A stretch of 64,000 nt of DNA, from assembly GCF_000832305.1 (NCBI RefSeq), contig NZ_CP010536.1:3286001-3350000 (forward strand), given 5' to 3'. Shown here one piece after another: positions 50,696-60,095 of the stretch. Each line of letters starts with the position of its first letter. Position 1 is the first letter of the stretch. Source of the DNA: Cupriavidus basilensis (GTDB lineage Bacteria > Pseudomonadota > Gammaproteobacteria > Burkholderiales > Burkholderiaceae). The notes beneath the pieces were generated by a model that worked only from the letters and a program-made list of their open reading frames with translations, was not told the origin of the DNA and did no database searches. The translations under genes were made by a program, and so were the position numbers.

Positions 50696-51811
50696 CTAGA
50701 TCATGCGCTCAAGGCGCCATATTTGGTAGCGGAAGCCCAGCACCGAGCCAAGCAGGATGCCGGCCAGCGCGATAAACGAGCCAATCGCCAGCGTGGATAC
50801 GCCTGACAGCCCCTGGCCGATGGTGCAGCCCAGCGCGGTCACGCCACCCGCGCCCATCAGGACGCCACCCACCAGATGATTGCCGACGTCCTCGGCGTTG
50901 CCAAAGCCTTCCCAGCGAAAGGTGCGGGTCACCAGTGCGTACGCAGCGGCACCGGCCACCACGCCGAACACGCTGACGATGCCGATGGTCAGCACCTTGC
51001 TCTTGTCGCTGAACATCATCAGCCAGTCGAGCGTGTAGGCATAGGGAGCGACGAAGCTCAGGCTCTCCATACGGCCGCTGTTGCTGGCAACAAACAGTTC
51101 CTCGAGCGTATTGGGATCCTCAGCGACATAGCCGAGGTGCCCGGACACGTACCACATGGCCACGATGATCAGGCCCACGGCCAGGCCACCAAGCAGGTTA
51201 TCGAAGGTGCGCAAGCCGCGTCCCGCCAACGCCCAGATCACCAGCGCCCCGCCCACCACCAGCGCGATGCCGACTTGCAGGGTGGCGCGCGACATGCCGC
51301 TGGCATGCGCCAGCACGGAGGGCAGGTCTTGCGTGGTGGGCAGCGTGAGCGCCACGGCGTCGACGGTGTTTACGCGAATCACGCCAAACAAGCCGCGCAG
51401 CGTCATATAGGCCGACAGCCCCAGGAAGACGAACACCACCAGCGACTTCAGGTTGCCCGCGCCGATACGCACCAGCGTCTTGCTGCCGCAGCCCGAGGCC
51501 AGCACCATGCCGAAACCGAACATCAGCCCGCCCACCAGGGCGGAGAGCCAGCTGAGCTTGCTGGCGGCATAGATGGTCTTGGTGGGATCGATGTAGCCGC
51601 CCGCAGCCAGCGCGGAGGTGCCGATCATGGCCACGCCGATGGCCAGCCCCCACATGCGCATGCGGGTCCAGTCGCCCATATTGACGATGTCGGAGACCGC
51701 ACCCATGGTGCAGAAGTGCGTGCGCTGGAGCACCGCCCCAAACAGGAAGGTCAGGATGAAGGTGCTCGCCAGTATGGTACGGCTGAGCGCGGCAATATCG
51801 ATTTCGGGCAT
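50696..51811 (-). CDS. YeeE/YedE (TsuA-like) sulfur transport membrane protein
   Basis: This 371-residue protein belongs to the YeeE/YedE family, which includes the thiosulfate transporter TsuA. It has about ten hydrophobic segments and the conserved cysteine motifs HFCTMGAVSDIV near residue 29-40, VLASGCGSKTLVRIGAGNLKS, and ALGCTIGQGLSGVSTLA near the C-terminus. Those cysteines are the sulfur-relay residues in TsuA. No TusA-like partner gene is adjacent. The start at 51811 begins PEIDIAALSRTILAS; the frame is open upstream but without similarity. It lies 65 bases downstream of queC on the same strand. Confidence 0.9.
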   Translation of the reverse strand: MPEIDIAALSRTILASTFILTFLFGAVLQRTHFCTMGAVSDIVNMGDWTRMRMWGLAIGVAMIGTSALAAGGYIDPTKTIYAASKLSWLSALVGGLMFGFGMVLASGCGSKTLVRIGAGNLKSLVVFVFLGLSAYMTLRGLFGVIRVNTVDAVALTLPTTQDLPSVLAHASGMSRATLQVGIALVVGGALVIWALAGRGLRTFDNLLGGLAVGLIIVAMWYVSGHLGYVAEDPNTLEELFVASNSGRMESLSFVAPYAYTLDWLMMFSDKSKVLTIGIVSVFGVVAGAAAYALVTRTFRWEGFGNAEDVGNHLVGGVLMGAGGVTALGCTIGQGLSGVSTLAIGSFIALAGILLGSVLGFRYQIWRLERMI

Positions 51812-51876
51812 GGGTGTCCGGCGGGGGAAGCGGAACGGGTGGGTGCGCGCAAGCGCGCTGGTGGCAACGACTACCG

Positions 51877-52560
51877 TCAGGCTGCGCCCTGGTAGCGGGT
51901 GGGATCGGGCACGCCAGCGGCCTCGAAGCCCGCGCGGCGGATGCGGCAAGAGTCGCACACGCCACAGGCCCGGCCGTCGTCGTCGGCTTTATAGCACGAC
52001 ACCGTCATGCCGTAGTCCACCCCGAGCTTGACGCCGGCGCGGATGATCTCGCCCTTGGTCATGTCGATGATGGGCGCGTGCACGCGGATGCGCTCGCCTT
52101 CGACGCCGGCCTTGGTGGCCAGGTTGGCAAGCGCCTCGTAGGCGGACACGTACTCGGGCCGGCAATCCGGATAGCCAGAGTAGTCGACCGCATTGGCACC
52201 GAAGAACAGGTCACGGCCGCCAACGGCCTCGGCCCAGCCCAGGGCCAGCGACAGCATGATGGTATTGCGGGCCGGCACGTAGGTAACCGGAATGCCGCCG
52301 ACGGCACCGTCCGTAGGCACCTCAAGGCTATCGTCGGTGAGCGCGGAGCCGCCGAAGCGGCGCAGGTCCAGGTCGATGATCTCGTGGCGCACCGCGCCCA
52401 GGGCGGCGGCCACGCGCTTTGCGGCCTCCAGTTCCGAGGAATGGCGCTGACCGTAGCGCATCGACAACGCATAGGTCTCGAAGCCTTGCGCATTGGCCAT
52501 GGCAAGGACGGTGGCGGAGTCCAGGCCGCCGGAAAGCAGGACGATAGCGCGTTTTTTCAT
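51877..52560 (-). CDS. queC: 7-cyano-7-deazaguanine synthase QueC
   Basis: This 227-residue ATP-dependent enzyme makes 7-cyano-7-deazaguanine (preQ0) for queuosine in tRNA. The PP-loop SGGLDSAT lies at residues 10-17. The [42 protein letters not shown] region and the zinc cluster [23 protein letters not shown] near the C-terminus are intact. It lies downstream of cpoB on the same strand. queE is not found in this stretch, and no other queuosine gene is in the window. It is preceded by the strong cpoB-end terminator, so it has its own promoter. Confidence 0.95.
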   Translation of the reverse strand: MKKRAIVLLSGGLDSATVLAMANAQGFETYALSMRYGQRHSSELEAAKRVAAALGAVRHEIIDLDLRRFGGSALTDDSLEVPTDGAVGGIPVTYVPARNTIMLSLALGWAEAVGGRDLFFGANAVDYSGYPDCRPEYVSAYEALANLATKAGVEGERIRVHAPIIDMTKGEIIRAGVKLGVDYGMTVSCYKADDDGRACGVCDSCRIRRAGFEAAGVPDPTRYQGAA

Positions 52561-52631
52561 GATGGCACGGCGCGGCGCCTGGAGGCGCCACGCAAAATTC
52601 GAGGCGAATCGCGTATTTTAGCGCGCCCAAG

Positions 52632-52661
52632 ACTAAAGGCCCGCGGATGCGGGCCTTTAGT
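52632..52661 (-). terminator. Terminator hairpin of the tol-pal operon
   Basis: A 13-base-pair inverted repeat ACTAAAGGCCCGC/GCGGGCCTTTAGT with a GGAT loop lies between cpoB and queC. It ends the leftward operon and separates it from queC. The poly-T is short. Confidence 0.7.
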
Positions 52662-52713
52662 GTACTGACTGCTATCTCTGGGCCGCTTGGCAGCGCGCCG
52701 CCCTCTCAGGCGC

Positions 52714-53472
52714 TTACTTCAGCGTCTTGAGGCGATTGCTCGCCGCCTGCGCGCCCTCGGTGCCGGGGTACTTTGCTACCACCTGCTCCAGGGTCTTGCG
52801 GGCAGCGGGCTTCTGGCCCGATTCGATCTGGTTGTTGGCAATGGCGATCAGCGCATCCGGCACCTTGGGGTGATCCGGATAGGCCTGCACCATGTTCTGC
52901 AACACCGAGGTCGAGCCGCGGTAGTCGCGCTGCGCGTACAGCGAGTTGCCGAGCCAGAACTGCGCCAGCGGCACGTACGGGCTCTGCGGGTACTTCTTGA
53001 TGAAGCCCGCGAACACGTTGCCGGCACCCTTGAAGTCCCCGGTCTGGAACTGCTTGAGCGCGGCATCGTATTCGGTCTTCTCGCCAGGTTGCGACAGCCC
53101 TTCGCGGCCATCCACGGTGACCTGTTGCGGCTCGAATTTCTTCAGGCGCGCATCCAGGTCCGCGTAGTAGTCCTTCTGCTGCTTTTGCAGCGTCGTCACC
53201 TCGTTCTGCAGCATCTCGTTCTGGCCACGCAGTCGCGCCACTTCCTGGCGCAGACCTTCGAGCTGGTTCTGCATGTCGAGCTGGGCGCGGCTGTTCTGGT
53301 CGATGCGCTGCGATGCCGTCGCCTGGAAACCGTTGAACTGGTCCCGCATGTTGACGATGGCTTTGCGCGCCTCGTCATCGTCGAACACGCCGGCCCGCGC
53401 CTGTGCAAACGGCAGCAGGCTGGCGCAGGACATCGCAGTAAGCAATACCAACTTGGAGGCGCGTGCTTTCAT
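52714..53472 (-). CDS. cpoB: Tol-Pal system protein CpoB (YbgF)
   Basis: This 252-residue periplasmic protein coordinates peptidoglycan synthesis with outer-membrane constriction during division. A signal peptide spans residues 1-27 (LTAMSCASLLPFAQARA). The N-terminal part is a coiled coil (MQNQLEGLRQEVARLRGQNEMLQNEVTTLQKQQKDYYADLDARLK). The C-terminal half holds TPR repeats from EKTEYDAALKQFQTGDFKGAGNVFAGFIKKYP to the end. It is the last gene of the minus-strand tol-pal operon, 18 bases after pal. Length is typical. Confidence 0.94.
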   Translation of the reverse strand: MKARASKLVLLTAMSCASLLPFAQARAGVFDDDEARKAIVNMRDQFNGFQATASQRIDQNSRAQLDMQNQLEGLRQEVARLRGQNEMLQNEVTTLQKQQKDYYADLDARLKKFEPQQVTVDGREGLSQPGEKTEYDAALKQFQTGDFKGAGNVFAGFIKKYPQSPYVPLAQFWLGNSLYAQRDYRGSTSVLQNMVQAYPDHPKVPDALIAIANNQIESGQKPAARKTLEQVVAKYPGTEGAQAASNRLKTLK

Positions 53473-53490
53473 GAGATGGCTGTCCGCAGA

Positions 53491-54006
53491 TTAGTACGTG
53501 ATGTCCGCGCGGCGGTTTTCTGCCCAGGCGGCTTCGTCGTGGCCGGTTGCCTTGGGCTTTTCCTTGCCCAGGCTGACGGCTTCCATCTGGGTTTCCGGCA
53601 CGCCCAGCGAGGACAGCGAGCGGCGCACGGCTTCGGCGCGCTTCTGGCCCAGTGCCAGGTTGTATTCGCTGGTGCCGCGATCGTCGGTGTTGCCCTGAAT
53701 CAGGATGCGGCGGCCCTTGTTGGCGGCCAGGTACTTGGCGTGCTCCGACAGCATGCCCTGGTAGTCGGACTTGACGCTGTAGCTGTCGAAGTCGAAGTAC
53801 ACGCTGCGCTTGGCCAGCGGGCTGTTCGGATCGTTCAGCGGATCACGCGACACGTCCACCGGCGCCACGGCGCGGGCGTCGGTCGAAGGCGTACCCTTGT
53901 TGCCGGCACCGGCGTTGGCGGTGTCGTCCAGCTTGACGCCGGAGCTGCAAGCGCCGAGGGCCAGCAGAGCGGCGACGGCAAGGGTTTTGGTCATCATATT
54001 GGTCAT
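53491..54006 (-). CDS. pal: Peptidoglycan-associated lipoprotein Pal
   Basis: This 171-residue outer-membrane lipoprotein binds peptidoglycan through its OmpA-like domain and works with TolB. The lipobox LGAC places the acylated cysteine at Cys20. The C-terminal domain carries SVYFDFDSYSVKSDYQ and GNTDDRGTSEYNLALGQKRAEAVRRSLSSLGV, with the Asp and Arg that contact meso-diaminopimelate. It is co-transcribed with tolB (17 bases upstream) and cpoB. Confidence 0.96.
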   Translation of the reverse strand: MTNMMTKTLAVAALLALGACSSGVKLDDTANAGAGNKGTPSTDARAVAPVDVSRDPLNDPNSPLAKRSVYFDFDSYSVKSDYQGMLSEHAKYLAANKGRRILIQGNTDDRGTSEYNLALGQKRAEAVRRSLSSLGVPETQMEAVSLGKEKPKATGHDEAAWAENRRADITY

Positions 54007-54023
54007 GGCTAGGAACTCCTCGT

Positions 54024-55352
54024 TTATTGCATGAATGGTCCCCAGGACGGCTCGCGAACCTCGCCGGACTGGAGCGACAAAACCTGCCGGGTACGCCCGT
54101 CAGTGGACACTGCCGCCAGCACCGAGCGACCTCCCACCCGGGTGGCATAAAGAATGTACTTGCCGTTGGCGGCGAAGCTCGGGGCCTCGTCGTTGGCGGT
54201 GTCGGTCAGCGAGGTCACATCGCCGTTGCCGAGATCCATCAACTGCAGCTTGAAGCCGCCGCTGCGGGTGATGTAGGCCAGCTGCTTGCCATCCGGGGAA
54301 ATGCGCGGGCTCACGTTGTAGCTGCCCTTGAAGGTCACGCGCTGGGCTGCGCCGCCTTCTTCGCCGCCGGCCGGCATGCGGTAGATCTGCGGCGCACCGC
54401 CCCGATCGCTGGTGAAGTAGATGCTGCGGCCATCCGGCGCGTATTGCGGCTCGGTATCGATGGCGCTGCTGCGTGTGAGGCGCTTGAGCCCGGAGCCATC
54501 GGCGCCAACCTGGTAGATCTGGGTATTGCCGTCGCGCGACAGCGCCACCGCCAGGCGCTGGCCGTCAGGCGACCACGAAGGCGCGCTGTTGTTGCCCTTT
54601 TGGTTCGACACCAGCGTGCGCTTGCCGGTCGCCAGGTCGTGCACGTAGACCACGGGCTTCTTGGCTTCAAAGGACACATAAGCAACCTTGCTGCCATCCG
54701 GCGACCACGAAGGCGAGATGATCGGCTCGTTGCTGGTCAGCGCGACTTGAGAGTTCTGGCCGTCGGAGTCCGAGATCAGCAGCTGGAAACGCCCGCCCAC
54801 CCGCGAGACATAGGACAGCCGCGTGGCAAACACACCGCGCTCGCCCAGCAGCTTCTCGTAGATGTAGTCGGCGATCTTGTGACCGGTCACGCGCAGCTGG
54901 TTTGCGCTGACCGTGAAGGCCAGGCCACCCAGGCTGGTGCCCTTGACGGTGTCGTAGAGGCGAAAGCGCACGTCGTACTGGCCGTTGCCGGTAGGTGTGA
55001 CGCTGCCGGCGACGAAGGCATCGGCGCCGCGCGCCTTCCAGCTGCCCAGGTCGGCATTGGCGGACTCTGCCACCGTGGCGCCGCCCGGGTCGACATTGCG
55101 GAAGCGGCCGCTGCGCTGCAGGTCACTGCGGATGATGGCGGTGAGATTTTGCGGGGCCTGGGCTTCGCCCTGGAAGTTGGCCGTGGCGATGGGGAACTGG
55201 CTGGCGCCGACGCCGGTGATTTCAACGTTCAATTGCGCCTGTGCGCTGCCGGCCGAACACGCCAGCACCACGGCCAGCCCGGCAAACAGGGCGTGCGCGC
55301 GGGCGCCGTGCCGCCGCGCGGCCAGCCAAAGGGGGGCCCAAAGCTTTCGCAT
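54024..55352 (-). CDS. tolB: Tol-Pal system periplasmic protein TolB
   Basis: This 442-residue periplasmic protein links Pal to the TolA/TolQ/TolR motor. A long signal peptide covers residues 1-40 (ending SAQA before [10 protein letters not shown]). The N-terminal domain follows with [20 protein letters not shown], and a six-bladed beta-propeller is recognisable by repeated [17 protein letters not shown] and [18 protein letters not shown] units. The start at 55352 (RKLWAPL) has GAGGAG upstream; a TTG four codons earlier is an alternative. Confidence 0.95.
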   Translation of the reverse strand: MRKLWAPLWLAARRHGARAHALFAGLAVVLACSAGSAQAQLNVEITGVGASQFPIATANFQGEAQAPQNLTAIIRSDLQRSGRFRNVDPGGATVAESANADLGSWKARGADAFVAGSVTPTGNGQYDVRFRLYDTVKGTSLGGLAFTVSANQLRVTGHKIADYIYEKLLGERGVFATRLSYVSRVGGRFQLLISDSDGQNSQVALTSNEPIISPSWSPDGSKVAYVSFEAKKPVVYVHDLATGKRTLVSNQKGNNSAPSWSPDGQRLAVALSRDGNTQIYQVGADGSGLKRLTRSSAIDTEPQYAPDGRSIYFTSDRGGAPQIYRMPAGGEEGGAAQRVTFKGSYNVSPRISPDGKQLAYITRSGGFKLQLMDLGNGDVTSLTDTANDEAPSFAANGKYILYATRVGGRSVLAAVSTDGRTRQVLSLQSGEVREPSWGPFMQ

Positions 55353-55581
55353 GCTGCTCCTCAATCGAGATCAATATTCATCGAGCGCGGCCGGCAAACG
55401 GGAGCCGTGGAACGGGCAAGCATGCTGAAGGCTTGTCGCATGCCCGTATCGCGTGCCCCGGGCACATTTGCCGGCTGCGTCAGGCAACCTGTCATCGTAG
55501 CGTTGGGACTGCGGTGCATCGACGTAGGTTGCAATATGTTGCAATTCGAATGTTCCCGTGCCGTCGCCATCGCCGTACCTC

Positions 55582-56736
55582 TTAATCCTTAGGCTTGAAG
55601 GTGATCGTGAAGCTGGCCGGCGCCTTGCCGTTTTCGTCGCGGGGCAGCGGATCCGAGCGCTCCACGGCGCGCAGCACGGCGTTGTCCCAGCCCGAATTGC
55701 CGCTGGACTTGGACAGCCGCGCGGACATCAAGGAGCCGTCCGGCGCCAGTTGAACCGACACCACCGCAGCCGGATTGCCAGGCACGTCTTCGGTAAACAC
55801 GATATTCGGCTTGACGCGGCGACGCACGCGATCCGGGTAGCCAGGCGAGGCCTTGCCGCCTGAACCAGCACCGCTGCCAGCGCTGCTGCCGACACCGCCG
55901 GCGCCGCCGACTGCCGCCCCGCCGCCGGCCATGGCCTGCAGTCGCGCCAGTTCACTGTGGCGCTGGGCATTGGCGGCGGCGTCGCGCTTGGCCTTGGCAT
56001 CCGCATCAGCCTTGGCTTTCGCGTTGGCGGCGGCCTTGGCCTCAGCGTTGGCCTTGGCCTTGGCGTCGGCGGCTGCCTTGGCCTTGGCGTCGGCTTCGGC
56101 GCGCGCCCTGGCATCCGCCTCGGCACGGCTCTTGGCCTCGGCGCGGGCCTTGGCGTCAGCTTCCTTACGCTCGCGCTCAACCTGCTCCTTGCGCTGCTCC
56201 TGCAGCGCGGCCTGCCTGCGCGCGTCTTCCTTGCGCTGGGCGTCCTTCTTCAGTTCGTCCTTCTTCAGTTCTTCGCGGCGTCGCTCTTCGCGGCGCAGGT
56301 CGTCCTTGTGCTGGGCATCCTTGCGGGCGGCTTCTTTGCGGGCCGCTTCCTGCCGCTCAGCTTCCTGGCGTGCGCGCAGGTCGGCCTGCTGGCGCGCCTC
56401 CTCGCGGGCGGCGGCCTCGGCCTGGCGGCGCTTTTGCTGCTGGAGGGCGATCTCCGCGTCTTCTTCGGCACGAGACCTCACCGCTGGCGCGGCAGGCGCG
56501 GGACGGGCTTGTACGATGGGCTGCGGTGCGGGAGGTGGCGGGGGCGGCGGCGGTGCGGTAGTGGCCGGGATCTCATCCCAGAGTTCGGCCTCGGCACCCA
56601 CCGGGGTGCTGCTCTGCCAGTGCACGCCGAAATACAGCACGATGCCCAGCAACAGGTGCATGAAAACCGCGAGCAGGAAGGAACGCAGGGTTCCCCGCTC
56701 CGGGGCCGGCTGATAAGGATAGGCGGCGGTTTTCAT
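55582..56736 (-). CDS. tolA: Tol-Pal system membrane-anchored protein TolA
   Basis: This 384-residue protein spans from inner membrane to outer envelope. A transmembrane anchor lies at residues 19-40 (FLLAVFMHLLLGIVLYFGV). A Pro-rich stretch (TTAPPPPPPPPAPQ) follows. The long coiled-coil of Arg/Lys/Glu/Ala-rich repeats runs from about residue 85 to 260, with near-perfect AKAKA-type repeats toward its end. The C-terminal TonB-like domain includes GNSGWDNAVLRAVERSDPLP. It is co-transcribed with tolR upstream, 16 bases away. Confidence 0.94.
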   Translation of the reverse strand: MKTAAYPYQPAPERGTLRSFLLAVFMHLLLGIVLYFGVHWQSSTPVGAEAELWDEIPATTAPPPPPPPPAPQPIVQARPAPAAPAVRSRAEEDAEIALQQQKRRQAEAAAREEARQQADLRARQEAERQEAARKEAARKDAQHKDDLRREERRREELKKDELKKDAQRKEDARRQAALQEQRKEQVERERKEADAKARAEAKSRAEADARARAEADAKAKAAADAKAKANAEAKAAANAKAKADADAKAKRDAAANAQRHSELARLQAMAGGGAAVGGAGGVGSSAGSGAGSGGKASPGYPDRVRRRVKPNIVFTEDVPGNPAAVVSVQLAPDGSLMSARLSKSSGNSGWDNAVLRAVERSDPLPRDENGKAPASFTITFKPKD

Positions 56737-56751
56737 CGCGTGGGTCGGTGC

Positions 56752-57189
56752 TTACTTGGGCTTGACCATCAGGCCGACGCGCTTCACGCCATCAGCCTTG
56801 AGCACTGACATGACGTCCAGCACGGCTTCGTACTTGACCGAGCGGTCGGCGGCGATCACCACCGGCTGATCGGGATTCTCGTTCTGGCGCTGATGCACGA
56901 AATCGATCAGGCCCTGCTTGTCGAGCTTGCGCTCGAAGCTGTTGCCGGCGTTATCCTTGCCACGCGCGGTCAGTGCGCCGTCCTCATGCACGGTCACCAC
57001 GATAGGGGGCGCCTTTTGCTGCTGGGTGGCGTTGGCCACGCTGGGCAGGTCAACCACGGCGGGATTCACGATCGGTGCCGCCACCATGAAAATGACGAGC
57101 AGCACCAGCATCACGTCAATGTAAGGCACGACGTTGATGTCGGCGCTGGCCCGGCGGCGCGAGCCGCCACGGCGCTGTATCGCTGCCAT
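56752..57189 (-). CDS. tolR: ExbD/TolR-family biopolymer transport protein
   Basis: This 145-residue protein is the TolR subunit of the proton-driven Tol motor. A single transmembrane helix with a proton-channel Asp25 in NVVPYIDVMLVLLVIFMVAAP is followed by a periplasmic domain containing DLPSVANATQQQKAPPIVVTVHEDGAL. The start carries the RRRASADINVV segment usual for TolR. It lies 42 bases downstream of tolQ and 16 bases before tolA. Confidence 0.95.
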   Translation of the reverse strand: MAAIQRRGGSRRRASADINVVPYIDVMLVLLVIFMVAAPIVNPAVVDLPSVANATQQQKAPPIVVTVHEDGALTARGKDNAGNSFERKLDKQGLIDFVHQRQNENPDQPVVIAADRSVKYEAVLDVMSVLKADGVKRVGLMVKPK

Positions 57190-57231
57190 TGCTGGTTCTC
57201 CTTGACCGAAGACGTTGGTGGCTTCGGCGCT

Positions 57232-57915
57232 TTAGCGGGTCTGCCGTTGCAGGATGTTCAGGAACTCTTCCATGAAACTCTCGAAGCGGATGGCCAGGCG
57301 ATCCACTTCGGTGGCGTAGCGGTTGTAGGCAATGACAGCCGGAATCGCCGCGAACAGGCCGATGGCGGTGGCGACCAGCGCCTCCGCAATGCCGGGCGCC
57401 ACGGCCGCAAGCGTTGCCTGCTGCACATTGGACAAGCCGCGGAAGGCGTTCATGATCCCCCATACAGTGCCGAACAAGCCGATGTACGGGCTGACCGAAC
57501 CCACCGATGCCAGGAACGGAAGGTGCGATTCCATCACATCCATCTCGCGCTGATAGGCCGCGCGCATCGCACGCCGCGCGGCATCGAGCAGTGCGCCGGC
57601 GTCATTGTTGCGCTCGCGCGCCTTCAGGTACTCGCCCATGCCGGATTCAAAGATCCGTTCCAGCGCGCCTGTGTTGTGACGATTATTGGCTGCGCTCTGA
57701 TACAGGGCCTGCAGGTCGCCGCCGGCCCAGAAGTCGCGCTCGAAACCCTCGGTCTGTGTGCGCGCGGCGCGCAGGGAGAAATGCTTACGGAAGATATATG
57801 TCCACGAGAACAGGGACATCACCAGCAGCAGGGCCATGACGGCCTGCGCCAGCACACTGGCGTGCAGCACCAGCGAAATGATCGACAGGTCTTGCGTGAC
57901 GGTCACGGGATTCAT
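57232..57915 (-). CDS. tolQ: Tol-Pal system protein TolQ
   Basis: This 227-residue protein is the TolQ subunit, an inner-membrane proton channel with three helices. A helix lies near residue 18-40 (VLAQAVMALLLVMSLFSWTYIF). SVGSVSPYIGLFGTVWGIMNAFRGL and VAPGIAEALVATAIGLFAAIPAVIAYNRY form the conserved pore helices. It overlaps the upstream ybgC by four bases, a coupled arrangement. It begins the core Tol operon. Confidence 0.96.
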   Translation of the reverse strand: MNPVTVTQDLSIISLVLHASVLAQAVMALLLVMSLFSWTYIFRKHFSLRAARTQTEGFERDFWAGGDLQALYQSAANNRHNTGALERIFESGMGEYLKARERNNDAGALLDAARRAMRAAYQREMDVMESHLPFLASVGSVSPYIGLFGTVWGIMNAFRGLSNVQQATLAAVAPGIAEALVATAIGLFAAIPAVIAYNRYATEVDRLAIRFESFMEEFLNILQRQTR

Positions 57916-58316
57916 CGAGCGGTCTTGATGGTTGCAAGGACGGGAGCGGGAATGGGAGTCGGGCGAAATGTGCTACGATCAACACATCCAACCCGGATGG
58001 CGCCAGTAGCCAGCAATTGCTCTCCACGCCAGGCTTCCTGGGCGAATTGGACCGACGCCGGGCCAACCCGTTCAATCTGTGTCCGGATCTCAAGCAAGTC
58101 GTCCAGACGGGCGGGGGCATTGTAGTCCACCGCCGTGCTTCTGACGATGAAGACGACGCCGGACTCATCGGCCAGCGCTTGCTGCTCGATGCCTAGCGAG
58201 CGCAGCCACTCGGTACGGGCGCGCTCGAAGAACTTGAGGTAATTGGCGTAGAACACTACGCCGCCTGCGTCGGTGTCTTCCCAGTACACCCGCAAGGCCC
58301 ACACATTGTTGCTCAT
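57912..58316 (-). CDS. ybgC: Tol-Pal-associated acyl-CoA thioesterase YbgC
   Basis: This 134-residue hotdog-fold thioesterase hydrolyses short-chain acyl-CoA and is associated with the Tol-Pal operon. VYWEDTDAGGVVFYANYLKFFERARTEWL contains the conserved Asp and the catalytic Tyr/His region, and DLLEIRTQIERVGPASVQFAQEA is also typical. It is the first gene of the operon, overlapping tolQ. The start at 58316 was chosen because SNNVWALRVYWEDTDAGG begins the fold; upstream sequence does not align. Confidence 0.93.
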   Translation of the reverse strand: MSNNVWALRVYWEDTDAGGVVFYANYLKFFERARTEWLRSLGIEQQALADESGVVFIVRSTAVDYNAPARLDDLLEIRTQIERVGPASVQFAQEAWRGEQLLATGAIRVGCVDRSTFRPTPIPAPVLATIKTAR

Positions 58317-58435
58317 GGCCGCGATTGTAACGGCAGCCGACCCGACCCGGTGTAAACCCTTGTCTGACATTACAACAATTACATGACCTGACGGACAAGG
58401 CATTGACTTTCGGTCTTTGGGCCCACGGCACTGTC

Positions 58436-58465
58436 TTGCAGCGAGCCAGCGCCTCGCGTTAAACT
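58436..58465 (+). promoter_or_regulatory. Candidate promoter of glyA
   Basis: TTGCAG at 58436-58441 and TAAACT at 58460-58465 are separated by 18 bases. The transcript would begin about ten bases before the riboswitch at 58484, giving a leader of about 230 bases. Confidence 0.5.
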
Positions 58466-58483
58466 GCCGCCAACCATTCCATC

Positions 58484-58577
58484 TTGCGCGACTGGCGAAG
58501 TCAGTGGGCACTACCACGAGGAAGCGCAAAGTTCTCTGGCGCGATGTTTCAAGCGCCTGCCGCTCGCCTGGGCAGCG
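58484..58577 (+). ncRNA. ZTP (pfl-motif) riboswitch upstream of glyA
   Basis: The leader contains the hallmark elements of the ZTP/ZMP riboswitch in order. A closing stem pairs TTGCGC (58484-58489) with GCGCAA (58524-58529), and inside it are CGACTGGCGAA and a CACTACCACGAGG segment. After a variable linker comes CGCCTGGGCA (58565-58574) in the 3' pseudoknotted domain. This class senses Z nucleotides (AICAR phosphates), which accumulate when 10-formyl-tetrahydrofolate is limiting. It is known to control folate-cycle and purine genes, including glyA. The match is by eye; the expression platform is not resolved. Confidence 0.85.
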
Positions 58578-58615
58578 AATGGGAAGCAGGGTGCGCCCTG
58601 CGCCGGATAGCTAAC

Positions 58616-58633
58616 GCGACCGGCGCCGGTCGC
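58616..58633 (+). repeat. Perfect 18-base palindrome in the glyA leader
   Basis: GCGACCGGCGCCGGTCGC is a perfect palindrome between the riboswitch and glyA. In RNA it could form a stem of seven or so base pairs and take part in the expression platform; as DNA it could be a protein site. A smaller hairpin GCAGGGTGCGCCCTGC lies just upstream. Confidence 0.6.
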
Positions 58634-58701
58634 CTGTGCCTTCCCCGCGCGCCCTACCCCGAAGCCATTCGGAATTCCCCTTTTTCAGACGAGTTTTCGC
58701 C

Positions 58702-59949
58702 ATGTTCGAACGCAGCCGCTATACGATCGACCAGATCGACCCCGAGCTTTTTGCCGCCATCCAGAAGGAAGACCAGCGCCAGGAAGAGCACATCGAGCTG
58801 ATCGCCTCGGAAAACTACACCTCGCCGGCCGTGATGGCCGCGCAAGGCTCGCAACTGACCAACAAGTACGCCGAAGGCTATCCCGGCAAGCGCTACTACG
58901 GTGGCTGCGAGTACGTCGACATCGTGGAGCAGTTGGCCATCGACCGCGTCAAGCAACTGTTCGGCGCCGAAGCCGCCAACGTGCAGCCCAATTCCGGCTC
59001 GCAGGCCAACCAGGGCGTGTTCTTCGCGGCCCTGAAGCCGGGCGACACCATCATGGGCATGAGCCTGGCCGAAGGCGGCCACCTGACCCACGGCATGGCG
59101 CTCAACATGAGCGGCAAATGGTTCAACGTGGTCAGCTACGGCCTGGACGCAAACGAAGACATCGACTACGACGCGCTGGAAAAGCTGGCCCAGGAAAAGA
59201 AGCCCAAGCTGATCATCGCCGGCGCCTCGGCCTTCGCCCTGCGCATCGACTTCGAACGCATCTCCAAGGTGGCCAAGTCCATCGGCGCCCTGTTCATGGT
59301 CGACATGGCCCACTACGCCGGCCTGATCGCCGCCGGCGAGTACCCCAACCCGGTGCCGCACGCCGACTTCGTCACCACCACCACCCACAAGAGCCTGCGC
59401 GGCCCGCGCGGTGGCGTGATCCTGATGAAGGCCGAGCATGAGAAGGCCATCAACTCGGCCATCTTCCCCGGCATCCAGGGCGGCCCCCTGATGCACGTGA
59501 TCGCCGGCAAGGCAGTCGCCTTCAAGGAAGCCCTGTCGCCCGAGTTCAAGACCTACCAGCAGCAAGTGGTCAAGAACGCCCGCGTGCTGGCCGAAACCCT
59601 GATCGAGCGCGGCCTGCGCATCGTCTCCGGGCGCACCGAAAGCCACGTCATGCTGGTCGACCTGCGCGCCATGCAGATCACCGGCAAGGAAGCCGAAAAG
59701 GTCCTGGGCGAGGCGCATATCACCGTCAACAAGAACGCCATCCCCAACGACCCGGAAAAGCCGTTCGTCACCTCGGGCATCCGCCTGGGCTCGCCGGCCA
59801 TGACCACCCGCGGCTTCAAGGAAGAAGAAGCCCGCCTGGTGGCCAACCTCGTCGCCGACGTGCTGGAAAACCCGCACGACCTGGCCAATATCGCTCGCGT
59901 GCGCGAGCAAGTGGCAGCCCTGACCAAGCGTTTCCCGGTCTACGGCTAA
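58702..59949 (+). CDS. glyA: Serine hydroxymethyltransferase
   Basis: This 415-residue PLP enzyme interconverts serine and glycine with tetrahydrofolate. [46 protein letters not shown] near residue 25-68 is diagnostic. The PLP lysine is in [19 protein letters not shown], and [17 protein letters not shown] precedes it. The start at 58702 is set by the family beginning [20 protein letters not shown] riboswitch in its long leader ties expression to folate status. nrdR follows about 146 bases later. Confidence 0.97.
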   Translation: MFERSRYTIDQIDPELFAAIQKEDQRQEEHIELIASENYTSPAVMAAQGSQLTNKYAEGYPGKRYYGGCEYVDIVEQLAIDRVKQLFGAEAANVQPNSGSQANQGVFFAALKPGDTIMGMSLAEGGHLTHGMALNMSGKWFNVVSYGLDANEDIDYDALEKLAQEKKPKLIIAGASAFALRIDFERISKVAKSIGALFMVDMAHYAGLIAAGEYPNPVPHADFVTTTTHKSLRGPRGGVILMKAEHEKAINSAIFPGIQGGPLMHVIAGKAVAFKEALSPEFKTYQQQVVKNARVLAETLIERGLRIVSGRTESHVMLVDLRAMQITGKEAEKVLGEAHITVNKNAIPNDPEKPFVTSGIRLGSPAMTTRGFKEEEARLVANLVADVLENPHDLANIARVREQVAALTKRFPVYG

Positions 59950-60095
59950 AGCCCGGCGCCACCCGCCACCCGCGGGTGGCCGGCAGCCCCGCCGCGCCTG
60001 CGGCGGGCCTTGCCAACCCAGCCCGGCGCGACACAGAATGACAAGACGCTGCCTGCGCGGCACGCGCCCCGGCTCATACTTCGAGGTGGTCAGGC

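Noticed and set aside
55853..56808. Two long frames antisense to tolA rich in Leu, Ala and Ser
   Set aside because: They are the complement of the Lys/Ala/Glu-rich TolA coiled coil; apparent membrane character is a composition artefact.
59962..60012. GC-rich hairpins after glyA read as a terminator
   Set aside because: CCACCCGCGGGTGG and CCCGCCGC/GCGGCGGG can fold, but neither is followed by a T-run, and nrdR may be read through from glyA.
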